A DNA stretch of 38,073 nt from Actinomycetota bacterium (GCA_963169235.1 CAUJCX010000058.1:1-38073), one strand, 5' to 3'; shown: positions 16,443 to 24,481, counted from the stretch's first letter. Notes: generated by a model from the sequence alone, not told the origin. Numbers and translations: made by a program.

Positions 16443-17171
16443 TCACTTTCCCGCCTTCGTCACCTGCTGCTTGGCCTGCTGCAGCCAGGCGTCGTAGTCG
16501 GCCTGTTCCATGACGATCACGCGCGAGCGCATGACGCCGTGGCCCGCGCCGCACAGCTCGGCGCAGATGATGGGGTAGGTCCCCGGCTTGTCCGGGTTGA
16601 AGACCATGTGCGTGGTCTTGCCCGGCACGATGTCCTGCTTCAGCCGGAACTCCGGCACGAAGAAGCTGTGGATGACGTCGGGTGAGCGCATGTCAAGCCG
16701 CACCTGCGTGCCGACTGGCACCCGCAGGTCGCCGGTCTTGATGCCGGCCTTCGGGTCGGTGAACTCCCAGGCGAACTGCCGGGCGGTCACCGAGTACGCG
16801 TTCTGCGTCGACGCGACGGCCTCGTTCTCGACGATGGTGCGCACGGCCCACACCGCGGTGAAGGCCAGGATGAGCACCGGGATCAGCGTCCAGATGACCT
16901 CGAGCTTGGTGTGGCCGTGAAGCGGCGGGCCCTCGCTGGTGTCGTTGTCGTCGGACACCCGGAATCGCCATCCGCAGTAGATGAGCGTGCTGGTGACGCC
17001 GGTGAACACGATGGCGGACACGATCATCAGGAACCACATCAGGTGGTCGGTACGGGCCGCCTGCTCGGCGGCCTGGTCCGGGTACCAGTCGATCAGAAGC
17101 ATTGAGGCCGCGGTGAGGGCGCCGACCACGACGGTGATCAGCCCCAGCGGCAGGATGTGACGGCTTTTCAT
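16443..17171 (-). CDS. ctaC: Cytochrome c oxidase subunit II
   Basis: A 242-aa protein with an N-terminal hydrophobic segment (about 8-28) and two membrane helices (about 44-66 and 94-112). An exposed cupredoxin domain carries all CuA ligands: His168 (VIHSFFVPEF), Cys203, Glu205, Cys207, His211 and Met214 (CAELCGAGHGVM). It accepts electrons from cytochrome c. There is no fused cytochrome c domain, consistent with the separate lipoprotein cytochrome c in the same series. The ATG at 17171 is preferred to the GTG at 17177. TACGTT (17186-17181) is a possible -10 only 9 bases upstream. It is the first gene of the long minus-strand series. Confidence 0.95.
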   Translation of the reverse strand: MKSRHILPLGLITVVVGALTAASMLLIDWYPDQAAEQAARTDHLMWFLMIVSAIVFTGVTSTLIYCGWRFRVSDDNDTSEGPPLHGHTKLEVIWTLIPVLILAFTAVWAVRTIVENEAVASTQNAYSVTARQFAWEFTDPKAGIKTGDLRVPVGTQVRLDMRSPDVIHSFFVPEFRLKQDIVPGKTTHMVFNPDKPGTYPIICAELCGAGHGVMRSRVIVMEQADYDAWLQQAKQQVTKAGK

Positions 17172-17206
17172 GACCACCCGAACGTATCAGCCTTCCGTGG
17201 ACTGCG

Positions 17207-17226
17207 GACACCCCGCGAGGGGTGTC
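17207..17226 (-). repeat. Perfect inverted repeat upstream of ctaC
   Basis: GACACCCC (17207-17214) and GGGGTGTC (17219-17226) are an 8-bp perfect inverted repeat around a 4-base centre; read on the plus strand the loop is GCGA, a GNRA tetraloop. It lies 53 bases past the MFS stop and 36 bases before the ctaC ATG. It could be the terminator of the ctaB-MFS unit, without a T-tract, or an operator over the -35 region of a ctaC promoter. The sequence does not decide between them. Confidence 0.5.
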
Positions 17227-17278
17227 GAGTGTCCCGGGAAACTACTGAACGAGGCTTCCTGAAACCCGTTTTCGGCGA

Positions 17279-18496
17279 TCAGAGCGTGGGCGACGCCACG
17301 ACGGCCGGCCGGCGCACCGCCACCATGGCCACGACCGCGCACAACGCGGTGACGGCGGCGCCCACCCACATGGGCGCCCCGAACGACATGTCGAACAGTG
17401 CTCCGCCCGCCAGCGGCCCCACGATGCGGGCGGCCGCGGACGCCGACGCGGTGACGCCGAGCACGCCCCCCTGCTCGTTCTCGGCGGTGGCCCGGGAGAT
17501 CAGCGACGTCGCGGCCGCGAACGCGAGCCCCGAGAAGACGCCCAGGATCACCAGCGCCACAAGCAGCACGGACAGGTCGGTGGCGAACGCCAGCATCCCC
17601 AGCCCCAGGGCCGTGCCGATGAGCCCCACGATCAGCACGGAGCGCTCGCCGTGGCGGTCCACCAGCCTGCCCACCAGGAAGCCCTGTCCCACGGCCGCCG
17701 CGACGCCCACTACCACGAACAGCAGGGCCATCCGGGTCTCGTCGTAGCCGAAACGGTGCTTGCCCAGCAGCGCGAACGTCGCCTCCATCGCCGCGAACGC
17801 CGCGGTGGTCGCGAACGACAGCCAGATGAGCGGCGCCAGCGTGCGTCGCGCCAGGGCCTCCCGCACCAGCTCCATGCGGCTGCGCCGCGGCATCGTGGCG
17901 CTATCGGGGCGCAGCGACTCGGGCAGAAGGCGCCACGCCACGATCGCGTTGGCGGCCGCCAGGGCGGCGGCGGCGAGGAAGGGCGCCTCGGTCGAGATGA
18001 GGCTGAACCCGGCCCCCAGCGCCGGGCCCAGGATGAAGCCCAGGCCGAACGCCGCGCCGATCATGCCCATGCCACGGGCCCGGTCCTCCGGCGTGGTGAC
18101 GTCGGCCACGTACGCCTGCGCCGTGGAGTACGACGCGCCGGAGATGCCGTTGAGGGCGCGGGCCAGGAACAGCACCCACAGGGCCCCGGCGAAGCCGATG
18201 ATCAGCGCGCTGACGGCGCTGCCCACCAGGGTCACGATGATGATGGGGCGGCGTCCGACGCGGTCGGACAGGCGGCCCCAGAACGGCGCGAAGATGAACT
18301 GCATCAGCGAGTAGAGGGCGGTCAGCATGCCGACCTCGAGACCGGACGCACCGAACCGCTCAGCCCACAGCGGCAGGATGGGCAGCACGATGCCGAAGCC
18401 GATCAGATCGATCAGCACGGTCATGAAGACGATCATCAGGGGCGTGTTGTGGGGACGGGCGGCCCCGTCGCCGCCGCCCCTGCGACGCCGTGTCAC
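17279..18496 (-). CDS. MFS transporter, TetA-like (DHA1) drug/proton antiporter
   Basis: A 405-aa protein with about twelve transmembrane helices. FMTVLIDLIGFGIVLPILP in helix 1 and the loop 2-3 motif GRLSDRVGRRPII are typical of TetA-type exporters. GFILGPALGA in helix 5 is the antiporter motif C, so outward transport in exchange for protons is expected. Its substrate is unknown, and similarity to TetA does not imply tetracycline resistance. The GTG start at 18496 overlaps the ctaB stop as GTGA, so it is translated from the same message as ctaB. A lone exporter following heme O synthase is unusual but not informative by itself. Confidence 0.9.
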   Translation of the reverse strand: MTRRRRGGGDGAARPHNTPLMIVFMTVLIDLIGFGIVLPILPLWAERFGASGLEVGMLTALYSLMQFIFAPFWGRLSDRVGRRPIIIVTLVGSAVSALIIGFAGALWVLFLARALNGISGASYSTAQAYVADVTTPEDRARGMGMIGAAFGLGFILGPALGAGFSLISTEAPFLAAAALAAANAIVAWRLLPESLRPDSATMPRRSRMELVREALARRTLAPLIWLSFATTAAFAAMEATFALLGKHRFGYDETRMALLFVVVGVAAAVGQGFLVGRLVDRHGERSVLIVGLIGTALGLGMLAFATDLSVLLVALVILGVFSGLAFAAATSLISRATAENEQGGVLGVTASASAAARIVGPLAGGALFDMSFGAPMWVGAAVTALCAVVAMVAVRRPAVVASPTL

Positions 18497-19404
18497 GCGG
18501 CGTCCACCGCCATCGCGACGAACAGCAGGGCCAGGTAGAGCAGCGAATAGTGGAACGCGAACTTGGCCCGGCGGCGGGTGCCCTCACGCCACAGGCGCCA
18601 CGAGAAGTAGACGAACACGCCGCCCAGCACCAGGGCACTCACCAGGTAGGTGACGCCCGCCAGGCCGGCCGCGCACGGCATCACCGACACGCCCACCATG
18701 GCGATGGTCCACAAAAGCACCTGACGCTGCGTCGCCTGCTCGCCGTGCACGCTCGGCAGCATCGGCACGCCCGCGCGTGAGTAGTCGTCCTTGATCAGCA
18801 GCGCCAGCGCCCAGAAGTGGGGCGGCGTCCAGTAGAAGACGATCGCGAACAAGAGCCACGCGTACAGCGACAGGTCGCCGGTGACCGCCGCCCAGCCCAC
18901 CAGCGGCGGGAACGCGCCGGCGGCGCCGCCGATGACGATGTTGTGCACCGTGGTGCGCTTCAACCACAGGCTGTAGACGCCGACGTAGCCGATGATGCCG
19001 GCCAGCCCCATCGCGGCGGCCACCCAGTTGGACGACCAGGCCAGCACGGCCACCGACAGGATGCTGAGCACGATGCCGAATGCCAGCGCCCGGGCCGGGC
19101 TGATGCGCCCCTGCACCACGGGCCGGGCGTCGGTGCGCCCCATCTCCGCGTCCAGATCGCGATCGGTGAAGTGGTTCATGGCGTGCGCCCCACCGGCGGC
19201 CAGATAGCCCCCGAGCATGGTCCACGCGATCAACCAGCCGTCCGGGACGCCGTGCTCGGCGATGAACATCGCGCACAGCGTCGTGACCAGCAGCAACGAG
19301 ATGACGCGCGGCTTGGTGAGCTTGATGTAGTCGCCCACCACGGTGCCCGCGCGATGGCGCTCGAGCGGTGCGGTGGCGGTGCGCGTCGCGGTGCCGGTGG
19401 TCAT
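18493..19404 (-). CDS. ctaB: Protoheme IX farnesyltransferase (heme O synthase)
   Basis: A 303-aa UbiA-superfamily membrane enzyme that adds a farnesyl group to protoheme, giving heme O, the precursor of heme A for the oxidase encoded nearby. It has DYIKLTKPRVISLLLVTT at the N-terminus, the first Asp motif in NHFTDRDLDAEMGRT, and YWTPPHFWALALLIKDDY with the second, all characteristic of CtaB/CyoE. ATG 19404 overlaps the stop of the 69-aa gene upstream as ATGA. ctaA (heme A synthase) is not in the window, so the final heme could be O or A. Confidence 0.96.
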   Translation of the reverse strand: MTTGTATRTATAPLERHRAGTVVGDYIKLTKPRVISLLLVTTLCAMFIAEHGVPDGWLIAWTMLGGYLAAGGAHAMNHFTDRDLDAEMGRTDARPVVQGRISPARALAFGIVLSILSVAVLAWSSNWVAAAMGLAGIIGYVGVYSLWLKRTTVHNIVIGGAAGAFPPLVGWAAVTGDLSLYAWLLFAIVFYWTPPHFWALALLIKDDYSRAGVPMLPSVHGEQATQRQVLLWTIAMVGVSVMPCAAGLAGVTYLVSALVLGGVFVYFSWRLWREGTRRRAKFAFHYSLLYLALLFVAMAVDAA

Positions 19405-19610
19405 GCGCGCGCCACCAGGGTGAGCATCAGCACCATCACCACCAGCGGCACCACCAGCCAGATCTGGTCGAGCGCGCGCTCGCGGCGGGACGCCGTGGGC
19501 GTGGTGAGGCGGCCCATGGTGTGGAGGATGGCGAAGGCCGACGGGATCACCGCGACGGCCGCGATGATCAGCGCCGTCAGTCGCAGAGGCGACGAGGTGA
19601 GCGCGTCCAT
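19401..19610 (-). CDS. 69-aa two-helix membrane protein, COX2-hairpin-like
   Basis: A short protein with two predicted helices (about 11-30 and 49-68) joined by a basic loop (TASRRERALDQ). The start of the second helix, ALDQIWLVVPLVVMVLML, resembles the membrane hairpin of oxidase subunit II, where a W-x-x-x-P pattern opens helix 2; there is no CuA domain. Its stop overlaps the ctaB start as ATGA, which supports it being a real, translated gene. A possible -10 (TATCCT, 19624-19619) lies 8 bases before the ATG. It may be an oxidase-assembly or CtaB partner; that is inference. No family is recognised. Confidence 0.7.
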   Translation of the reverse strand: MDALTSSPLRLTALIIAAVAVIPSAFAILHTMGRLTTPTASRRERALDQIWLVVPLVVMVLMLTLVARA

Positions 19611-19618
19611 GTGTGCCG

Positions 19619-19624
19619 AGGATA
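19619..19624 (-). promoter_or_regulatory. Candidate -10 for the 69-aa gene and ctaB
   Basis: On the minus strand TATCCT ends 8 bases before the ATG at 19610, so the message would have almost no leader. No good -35 is seen. It lies in the 78-base divergent region shared with the FAD enzyme gene. Confidence 0.3.
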
Positions 19625-19652
19625 GCCCAGGTGCGGTGCCGATCGCCGTCGG

Positions 19653-19681
19653 TTGACCCGCCGGGGGACGGACGACAGTCT
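19653..19681 (+). promoter_or_regulatory. Candidate housekeeping promoter TTGACC-N17-CAGTCT, leaderless
   Basis: TTGACC (19653-19658) is separated by 17 bases from CAGTCT (19676-19681). The GTG start at 19689 follows 7 bases later, where transcription itself should begin, so the message would be leaderless. The -35 is a 5/6 match to consensus; the -10 keeps the A at position 2 and T at position 6. This supports choosing GTG 19689 as the start. Confidence 0.5.
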
Positions 19682-19688
19682 TCGGGGG

Positions 19689-20936
19689 GTGACGGACTTC
19701 GATCTGGTGGTGGTGGGCGGCGGCCCCGCGGGGCTCGGGGCGGCGCTGCGCGCCGCGCGCCGCGGGGCGCGCGTGACGCTCGTGGAAGCCGCGCCCGGTC
19801 CCGGGGGGCTGTGCCGCACGCTGTCGCGTGACGGCATGCGGTACGACCTGGGGGGACACATCCCGTTCGTCCGCGACGGCGAGCGCCTCGCGTGGATGCG
19901 CGAGCTGCTCGGCGACGACATGGCGTTCGTGCCGCTGCCGGTGGCGTCCACCGTCGGCGATGGCGACGTCCAGGCAGGCCGTTACCTCGATCAGCGACCG
20001 CCCCCCCGCCCGCTGGGCGACGGCCCGGTGCCCGCTCCCGTGCCGGGCGACGACGGCGCCGCGTACCTGGAGGGAGTCGTCGGCGGGGCGTTCCGCGACG
20101 TCGTGATGCGTGCGTACCTCGAGAAGGTGGACGGCGTGCCCTTGGAGCGGATCCCCGCGGAGAGGATCGCCCGGCTGATGCTCAACCAGGCCGCCCCCGA
20201 GGGCTTCTGGTTCCCGCGGTACGGCATCGGCGCGCTGATGGATGCCATGGCCGCGTCGGCGCGGGACGCGGGCGGAGACCTGCGCTTCGCCACGCCCGCC
20301 GTCGGCATCGACGCGGCCGGCGGACGCTTCCGCGCCGTGACGCTCGCCTCGGGTGAGCGCGTCACCGCGCCCGCGGCCGTCCTCGCCATCCCGGCGGCGC
20401 TCGCCGCCCGCCTGATCGCCGCAGGCGACGGGGGGCCGGAGCCCGCCGACATCCCGATGCGCGCGTGCGCCATCGTGTTCGTCCGGGTGGACGGCGCCGC
20501 CACGCTCACGCCCCACGCGTGGATTCAGTGCGACCACCCCGGCGTGCCGTTCACGCGCGTGATGGAGACGCGGCACTGGAGCGACGCCATGGTCACCGGC
20601 GACGCGACCGTGCTGGGCATGGAGTGCTACTGCTTCGCGTCCGGTGCCGACCCCGTGTGGCGCCTCGACGACGCGGCCCTGGGAGACGCGTGCATCGCCG
20701 CGCTGCGGGGCCCCCTGGGGTGGCTCGCAGCCGACCGGGCGGCGGAGCTCATCGAGGTGGTGCGCCTGCCGCGCGCGTACCCGGTGGCCGACGTGCGCAG
20801 CGCCCCCGCATGGCGGGCCGTCGCCCAGACGGTCGGCGCCGTCGCCGGGGTGGCCCACGCCCCGGGCTCGGAGGTGATCGCCGCGGTGGAGGCCGGAGAA
20901 CGGGCCGCCGATGCGCTGCTCACGTCCGGCGCGTGA
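19689..20936 (+). CDS. FAD-dependent amine-oxidase/protoporphyrinogen-oxidase-like flavoprotein
   Basis: A 415-aa flavoprotein starting VTDFDLVVVGGGPAGLGAA, the dinucleotide-binding GxGxxG of FAD enzymes. An acidic residue follows (TLVEA), then the GGLCRT and YDLGGHIPF segments that occur in the amine oxidase/UDP-galactopyranose mutase/protoporphyrinogen oxidase-like group. The C-terminal AHAPGSEVIAAVEAGERAADAL is the second FAD-contacting region. A heme-pathway role (protoporphyrinogen oxidation) is conceivable beside ctaB but not shown; such proteins also act on carotenoids or sugars. No membrane helix is clear. Its stop overlaps the next start as GTGA, so the two are coupled. GTG 19689 is preferred to the ATG-like codons farther upstream (19653), which would lie inside the promoter. 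Confidence 0.8.
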   Translation: MTDFDLVVVGGGPAGLGAALRAARRGARVTLVEAAPGPGGLCRTLSRDGMRYDLGGHIPFVRDGERLAWMRELLGDDMAFVPLPVASTVGDGDVQAGRYLDQRPPPRPLGDGPVPAPVPGDDGAAYLEGVVGGAFRDVVMRAYLEKVDGVPLERIPAERIARLMLNQAAPEGFWFPRYGIGALMDAMAASARDAGGDLRFATPAVGIDAAGGRFRAVTLASGERVTAPAAVLAIPAALAARLIAAGDGGPEPADIPMRACAIVFVRVDGAATLTPHAWIQCDHPGVPFTRVMETRHWSDAMVTGDATVLGMECYCFASGADPVWRLDDAALGDACIAALRGPLGWLAADRAAELIEVVRLPRAYPVADVRSAPAWRAVAQTVGAVAGVAHAPGSEVIAAVEAGERAADALLTSGA

Positions 20937-21919
20937 AGCTCTACGGGGACACGGCCGCCGCCTACCGGGACTTCGCCGCGTACACGCGGGAGGCGTCACC
21001 GTGCTTCGCCGCGTGGTCGTCCGGCGTCGCCGACGACCCGGACATGGTGGAGTGGATCGACGCGCTGCCGCCCGTCAAGCGGCAACCGAACCTGGTGTTC
21101 GCGGCGGCGCGCTGGCACGGCGTGCCCTCCCCGGGCCCGTACGCGGGGCTGCGCGCCCGCCTGCTGGGTGACGACGGCACCGTCCGCGCGACGATCCTTC
21201 ACCGCGCGACGCAGACCAACGAGGTGGGGCGGCTGGCCACGCTGGTGCCGGTGATGGCCACGCTGGGACCCCGCCTCAGCCTCGTCGAGGCCGGCGCGAG
21301 CGCGGGGCTGTGCCTGTATCCCGACCGCCATCGCTACCGATGGGCCACCGACGACGGCGGCGTGGTGGAGGCCGGCACGGGGCCGCCGCTTGAGTGCCGC
21401 GTGCGCGGCGCCGTGCCGCTCCCTGCCGAGGTCCCCGCCGTGGCGTGGCGGGGCGGCGTTGACGTGGCACCCGTCGACCTCCACGACGACGACGCCGTGC
21501 GCTGGCTCGAGAACCTGGTGTGGCCCGAGGACGACGCCCGGCGGGACCGCTTGCGGGCGGCCATCGCCCAGGCCCGCCGCGAGCCCGGCCGCGTGGAGAA
21601 GGCCGACGCACGGGAGGCGCTGCCCGAGATGGTCACGCGGGCCGCGGAGGCCGGGGCGCCCGTGGTGGTGTTCCACTCCGCGGTCGTCGCGTACATGGCT
21701 CCTGCCGTCCGCGACGAGTTCGCGGCCCTGATGACGGGGCTCGTGGACGCCGGCGCGTGCCACTGGATCAGCAACGAGGGTCCCGACGTACTGCCGGGGG
21801 TTACCGCCACGGCGCCTCGGCCGCCTCCCCAGGGCTTCTTCGTGACGGCGCTCGACGGCCGGGCCGTGGCGTGGTCGCGGGGGCATGGCGGCGAGATGCG
21901 CGCCGTCGAGGACGCGTGA
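20933..21919 (+). CDS. DUF2332 family protein
   Basis: A 328-aa protein. N-terminal YRDFAAYTREASPCFAAW, then PNLVFAAARWHG, an ATLHRAT-like segment followed by QTNEVGRLATL, then LVEAGASAGLCLYPDRHRY, are the hallmarks of DUF2332, an actinobacterial and proteobacterial family of unknown function. The glycine-rich LVEAGASAGL resembles the first motif of class I methyltransferases, and VVVFHSAVVAYM could be a later strand, so a Rossmann-like enzyme is plausible but unproven. The GTG at 20933 overlaps the stop of the FAD enzyme gene by 4 bases. Pairing with that flavoprotein suggests a shared pathway. Confidence 0.85.
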   Translation: MKLYGDTAAAYRDFAAYTREASPCFAAWSSGVADDPDMVEWIDALPPVKRQPNLVFAAARWHGVPSPGPYAGLRARLLGDDGTVRATILHRATQTNEVGRLATLVPVMATLGPRLSLVEAGASAGLCLYPDRHRYRWATDDGGVVEAGTGPPLECRVRGAVPLPAEVPAVAWRGGVDVAPVDLHDDDAVRWLENLVWPEDDARRDRLRAAIAQARREPGRVEKADAREALPEMVTRAAEAGAPVVVFHSAVVAYMAPAVRDEFAALMTGLVDAGACHWISNEGPDVLPGVTATAPRPPPQGFFVTALDGRAVAWSRGHGGEMRAVEDA

Positions 21920-21959
21920 CGGCGCCCGCGCGGGCCCGAAGCCCCGTCGGCGGTTCGTC

Positions 21960-21965
21960 TAGATT
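21960..21965 (+). promoter_or_regulatory. Candidate -10 (TAGATT) for leaderless glcD
   Basis: TAGATT is followed by six bases and then the ATG of glcD at 21972, with no ribosome binding site between. The arrangement fits a leaderless transcript starting at the ATG. No good -35 is visible at 16-18 bases. Confidence 0.45.
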
Positions 21966-21971
21966 GCCCCC

Positions 21972-23414
21972 ATGACCACGCTCGCCCCCGGGGCCGCCGA
22001 CGCGTTCCGCACCATCCTGGGGCCGGAGCGCGTGCTGGACGCCGCGACCGAGCGCATCATCTACGCGCGCGACGGGTCCATCGCCGACGGAGTGTGCGGG
22101 CTGGCCTTGCTGTGCGAGACCACCGACGAGGTGTCGCGCTGCATGGCCGCCGCGCACCGCATGGGCGTGCCGGTGGTGCCCCGCGGCTCGGGCACCGGCC
22201 TGTGCGGCGGGGCCGTGCCGCTGGACGGCGCCGTGGTGCTGTCGGTGGCGCGCATGCGGCGCATCCTCGAGATCGACCGCGACGTGCCGTGCGCGTGGGT
22301 GGAGCCGGGGGTGCTCAACCTCGACCTCACCGCCGCGGTCGCCCACCTGGGCCTGCACTACGCGCCCGACCCGTCCAGCCAGGCCGCGTGCAGCATCGGC
22401 GGCAACGTGGCGACCAACGCCGGGGGACCGCACTGCCTGGCGTCGGGCGTGACGGTGCAGCACGTGCTGGGCGTCGAGCTGGTGCTGCCGGACGGCGAGG
22501 TGCTGACCATCGGCGGCCCGGCGCCCGATCCCCCGGGGTGTGACCTGCGCGGCTTCATCGTGGGCGGCGAGGGCACGCTGGGCGTCGTGACCAAGGCGTG
22601 CGTGCGCCTCACCCGCAACCCGCCCGCGGTGAGGACGATGCTGTTCGACTTCACCACCACGCACGCCGCCGGGGCCTGCGTGGTCGACATCATCGGCCGG
22701 GGCGTCATCCCGGCGGCGATGGAGCTGATGGACAGCCGCATGATCGATGCGTGCGAGGGCTTCACCGGCGCGGGGCTGCCGGTGGACGCCGCCGCGGTGC
22801 TGCTGGTGGAGGTGGACGGCACCGAGGCGGACGTCGCCGCCCAGACCGACGTGGCCGTCGCCGTGGCGAGGGAGAGCGGCACCCGCTGCGTGCGCATCGC
22901 GCAGGACGAGGCCGAGCGGGCGCTGCTGTGGAAGGCCCGCAAGAGCGCATTCGGCGCCGTCGCGCGCGTGGCGCCCAACTACTACCTGCACGACTGCGTG
23001 GTGCCGCGCACGCGCCTGGTGGAGATCCTCGACGCCATCGGCGAGATCGCCCGCCGCCACGACCTGCTGGTGATGAACGTGTTCCACGCCGGCGACGGCA
23101 ACCTGCACCCTCTGATCGCGTTCGACCGGCGGGACGCGGCGCAGGTGGACCGGGTGATGGCGGCCGGCAAGGACATCGTGGAGGCGTGCGTCGCCGTCGG
23201 CGGCGTGCTCACCGGCGAGCACGGCATCGGGCTCGAGAAGCGCGACTACATGCCGCTGACGTTCGGCGCCGTCGACCTCGACGCCCAGGCGTGCGCGCGG
23301 GCGGCGTTCGACCCCGAGGGCCGCATGAACCCGCGCAAGGTGCTGCCGATGACCGCACGGTGCGGCGAGGCCGTGCTGGGCCCCGACAGCCTGCCGCCGG
23401 GCACATGGATCTGA
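21972..23414 (+). CDS. glcD: Glycolate oxidase FAD subunit GlcD
   Basis: A 480-aa FAD-linked oxidase of the vanillyl-alcohol-oxidase fold. The FAD-binding loop RGSGTGLCGGAVPLDGAVVL lies near residue 72, SIGGNVATNAGGPHC near 141, and the C-terminal catalytic region has NVFHAGDGNLHPLI and TGEHGIGLEKRDYM. It oxidises glycolate (or D-lactate or a similar 2-hydroxyacid) to the 2-oxoacid, passing electrons through GlcE and GlcF to the quinone pool. The stop overlaps the glcE start by 10 bases. D-lactate dehydrogenase is an alternative substrate assignment, but the three-gene glcDEF set favours glycolate oxidase. Confidence 0.93.
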   Translation: MTTLAPGAADAFRTILGPERVLDAATERIIYARDGSIADGVCGLALLCETTDEVSRCMAAAHRMGVPVVPRGSGTGLCGGAVPLDGAVVLSVARMRRILEIDRDVPCAWVEPGVLNLDLTAAVAHLGLHYAPDPSSQAACSIGGNVATNAGGPHCLASGVTVQHVLGVELVLPDGEVLTIGGPAPDPPGCDLRGFIVGGEGTLGVVTKACVRLTRNPPAVRTMLFDFTTTHAAGACVVDIIGRGVIPAAMELMDSRMIDACEGFTGAGLPVDAAAVLLVEVDGTEADVAAQTDVAVAVARESGTRCVRIAQDEAERALLWKARKSAFGAVARVAPNYYLHDCVVPRTRLVEILDAIGEIARRHDLLVMNVFHAGDGNLHPLIAFDRRDAAQVDRVMAAGKDIVEACVAVGGVLTGEHGIGLEKRDYMPLTFGAVDLDAQACARAAFDPEGRMNPRKVLPMTARCGEAVLGPDSLPPGTWI

Positions 23415-24472
23415 CGCCCGCCGTCACCCCCGGCGACCGCGACGAGTGCGCGGCGGCCCTCGCCGACGCGACGGGCGCCGGGCGTTCCACCCGCGTCGTC
23501 GGCGGCGGCAGCGCGTCCCACCGCGGCGTTCCCCTGACCGCCGACCAGGTGCTCGCCACCGCCGGGCTCGATCGGGTGGTCACGTACGAGCCCGCCGACC
23601 TGACGCTGACCGTCGAAGGCGGCGTCCCGGCTGCGCGGGTGACCGAGCTGCTCGCCGCGCACGACCAGGTGTGGCCGCAGGCGGCCTTCCGGCCCGGCGC
23701 GACCGTGGGCGGCCTGCTGGCCACCGCCGACAGCACGTTCAGCCGCCTGCGCTGGGGACCCATCCGCGACTCGCTGCTGGAGGTGGTGATCGCCACCGGC
23801 GACGGACGCCTGGTGCGCGCGGGCGGGCGCACCGTGAAGGGCGTCGCCGGCTACGACCTGCCGCGCCTGGTGGTGGGGGCGCACGGCACGCTGGGCGTAC
23901 TGGTGGAGGTCACGCTGAAGCTGTGGCCCGCGCCCGCCGCGAGCGGCTGGTACACGCTGGCCGGCGACGCGCCGACGCTGGTGCAGGCCGCGCGGACGGT
24001 GACGCGCGAGGTCTACCGCCCCGGGGCGGTGCTGCTGACCCCGGGGGCCCTGTGCGTGCACCTGCTGGGGGCCGCGGACGACGTCACGGCCCCGGCGGGG
24101 ATGGAGGCGACGCAGGGTCCCCCGTCGCCGCAGTGGGACGCCACGGTGCAGGTGGGCGTCAGCCCCGCGCACATCGGTGACCTGGTGACCCTGCTGGCCG
24201 GTCACGGCGACGAGTACGTGGCCCAGGCGGGCGTGGGCATCTGCCACGTCGCCGTGCACGACGCGGACGACGTCGACCGGGTGCGGGCGCTCGCGACAGG
24301 CCTCGGCGGTCACGCCTACGTCACGGCCGGCCCCCCGGAGGTGCGGCGCGATCCGTGGGGCGCTCCGCCCCCGGGCATCGACGTGATGCGGCGCATGCGG
24401 CGGGCGTTCGACCCGGCCGCGATCCTCAACCCGGGCCTCGCGGTGTGGGACGCCCCCGGCGACCGGGTGTAG
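23405..24472 (+). CDS. glcE: Glycolate oxidase FAD-binding subunit GlcE
   Basis: A 355-aa second FAD-binding subunit. It has RVVGGGSASHRG near residue 32, FRPGATVGGLLATADST, and a GRTVKGVAGYDLPRLVVGAHG segment, the well-conserved GlcE signature. It ends RRMRRAFDPAAILNPG, like GlcD. It starts at ATG 23405, inside the last codons of glcD, with no separate ribosome binding site, so translation is probably coupled. It forms the membrane-associated GlcDEF complex. Confidence 0.92.
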   Translation: MDLTPAVTPGDRDECAAALADATGAGRSTRVVGGGSASHRGVPLTADQVLATAGLDRVVTYEPADLTLTVEGGVPAARVTELLAAHDQVWPQAAFRPGATVGGLLATADSTFSRLRWGPIRDSLLEVVIATGDGRLVRAGGRTVKGVAGYDLPRLVVGAHGTLGVLVEVTLKLWPAPAASGWYTLAGDAPTLVQAARTVTREVYRPGAVLLTPGALCVHLLGAADDVTAPAGMEATQGPPSPQWDATVQVGVSPAHIGDLVTLLAGHGDEYVAQAGVGICHVAVHDADDVDRVRALATGLGGHAYVTAGPPEVRRDPWGAPPPGIDVMRRMRRAFDPAAILNPGLAVWDAPGDRV

Positions 24473-24481
24473 CGTCCGTCC

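Noticed and set aside
13703-16513. 936-residue plus-strand open frame
   Set aside because: Antisense to ctaD, with a His/Arg/Asp-rich composition typical of shadow frames in GC-rich DNA.
17279-18496. Tetracycline resistance gene
   Set aside because: Only general TetA/DHA1 motifs are visible; the gene is chromosomal, coupled to ctaB, and no tetR is adjacent.
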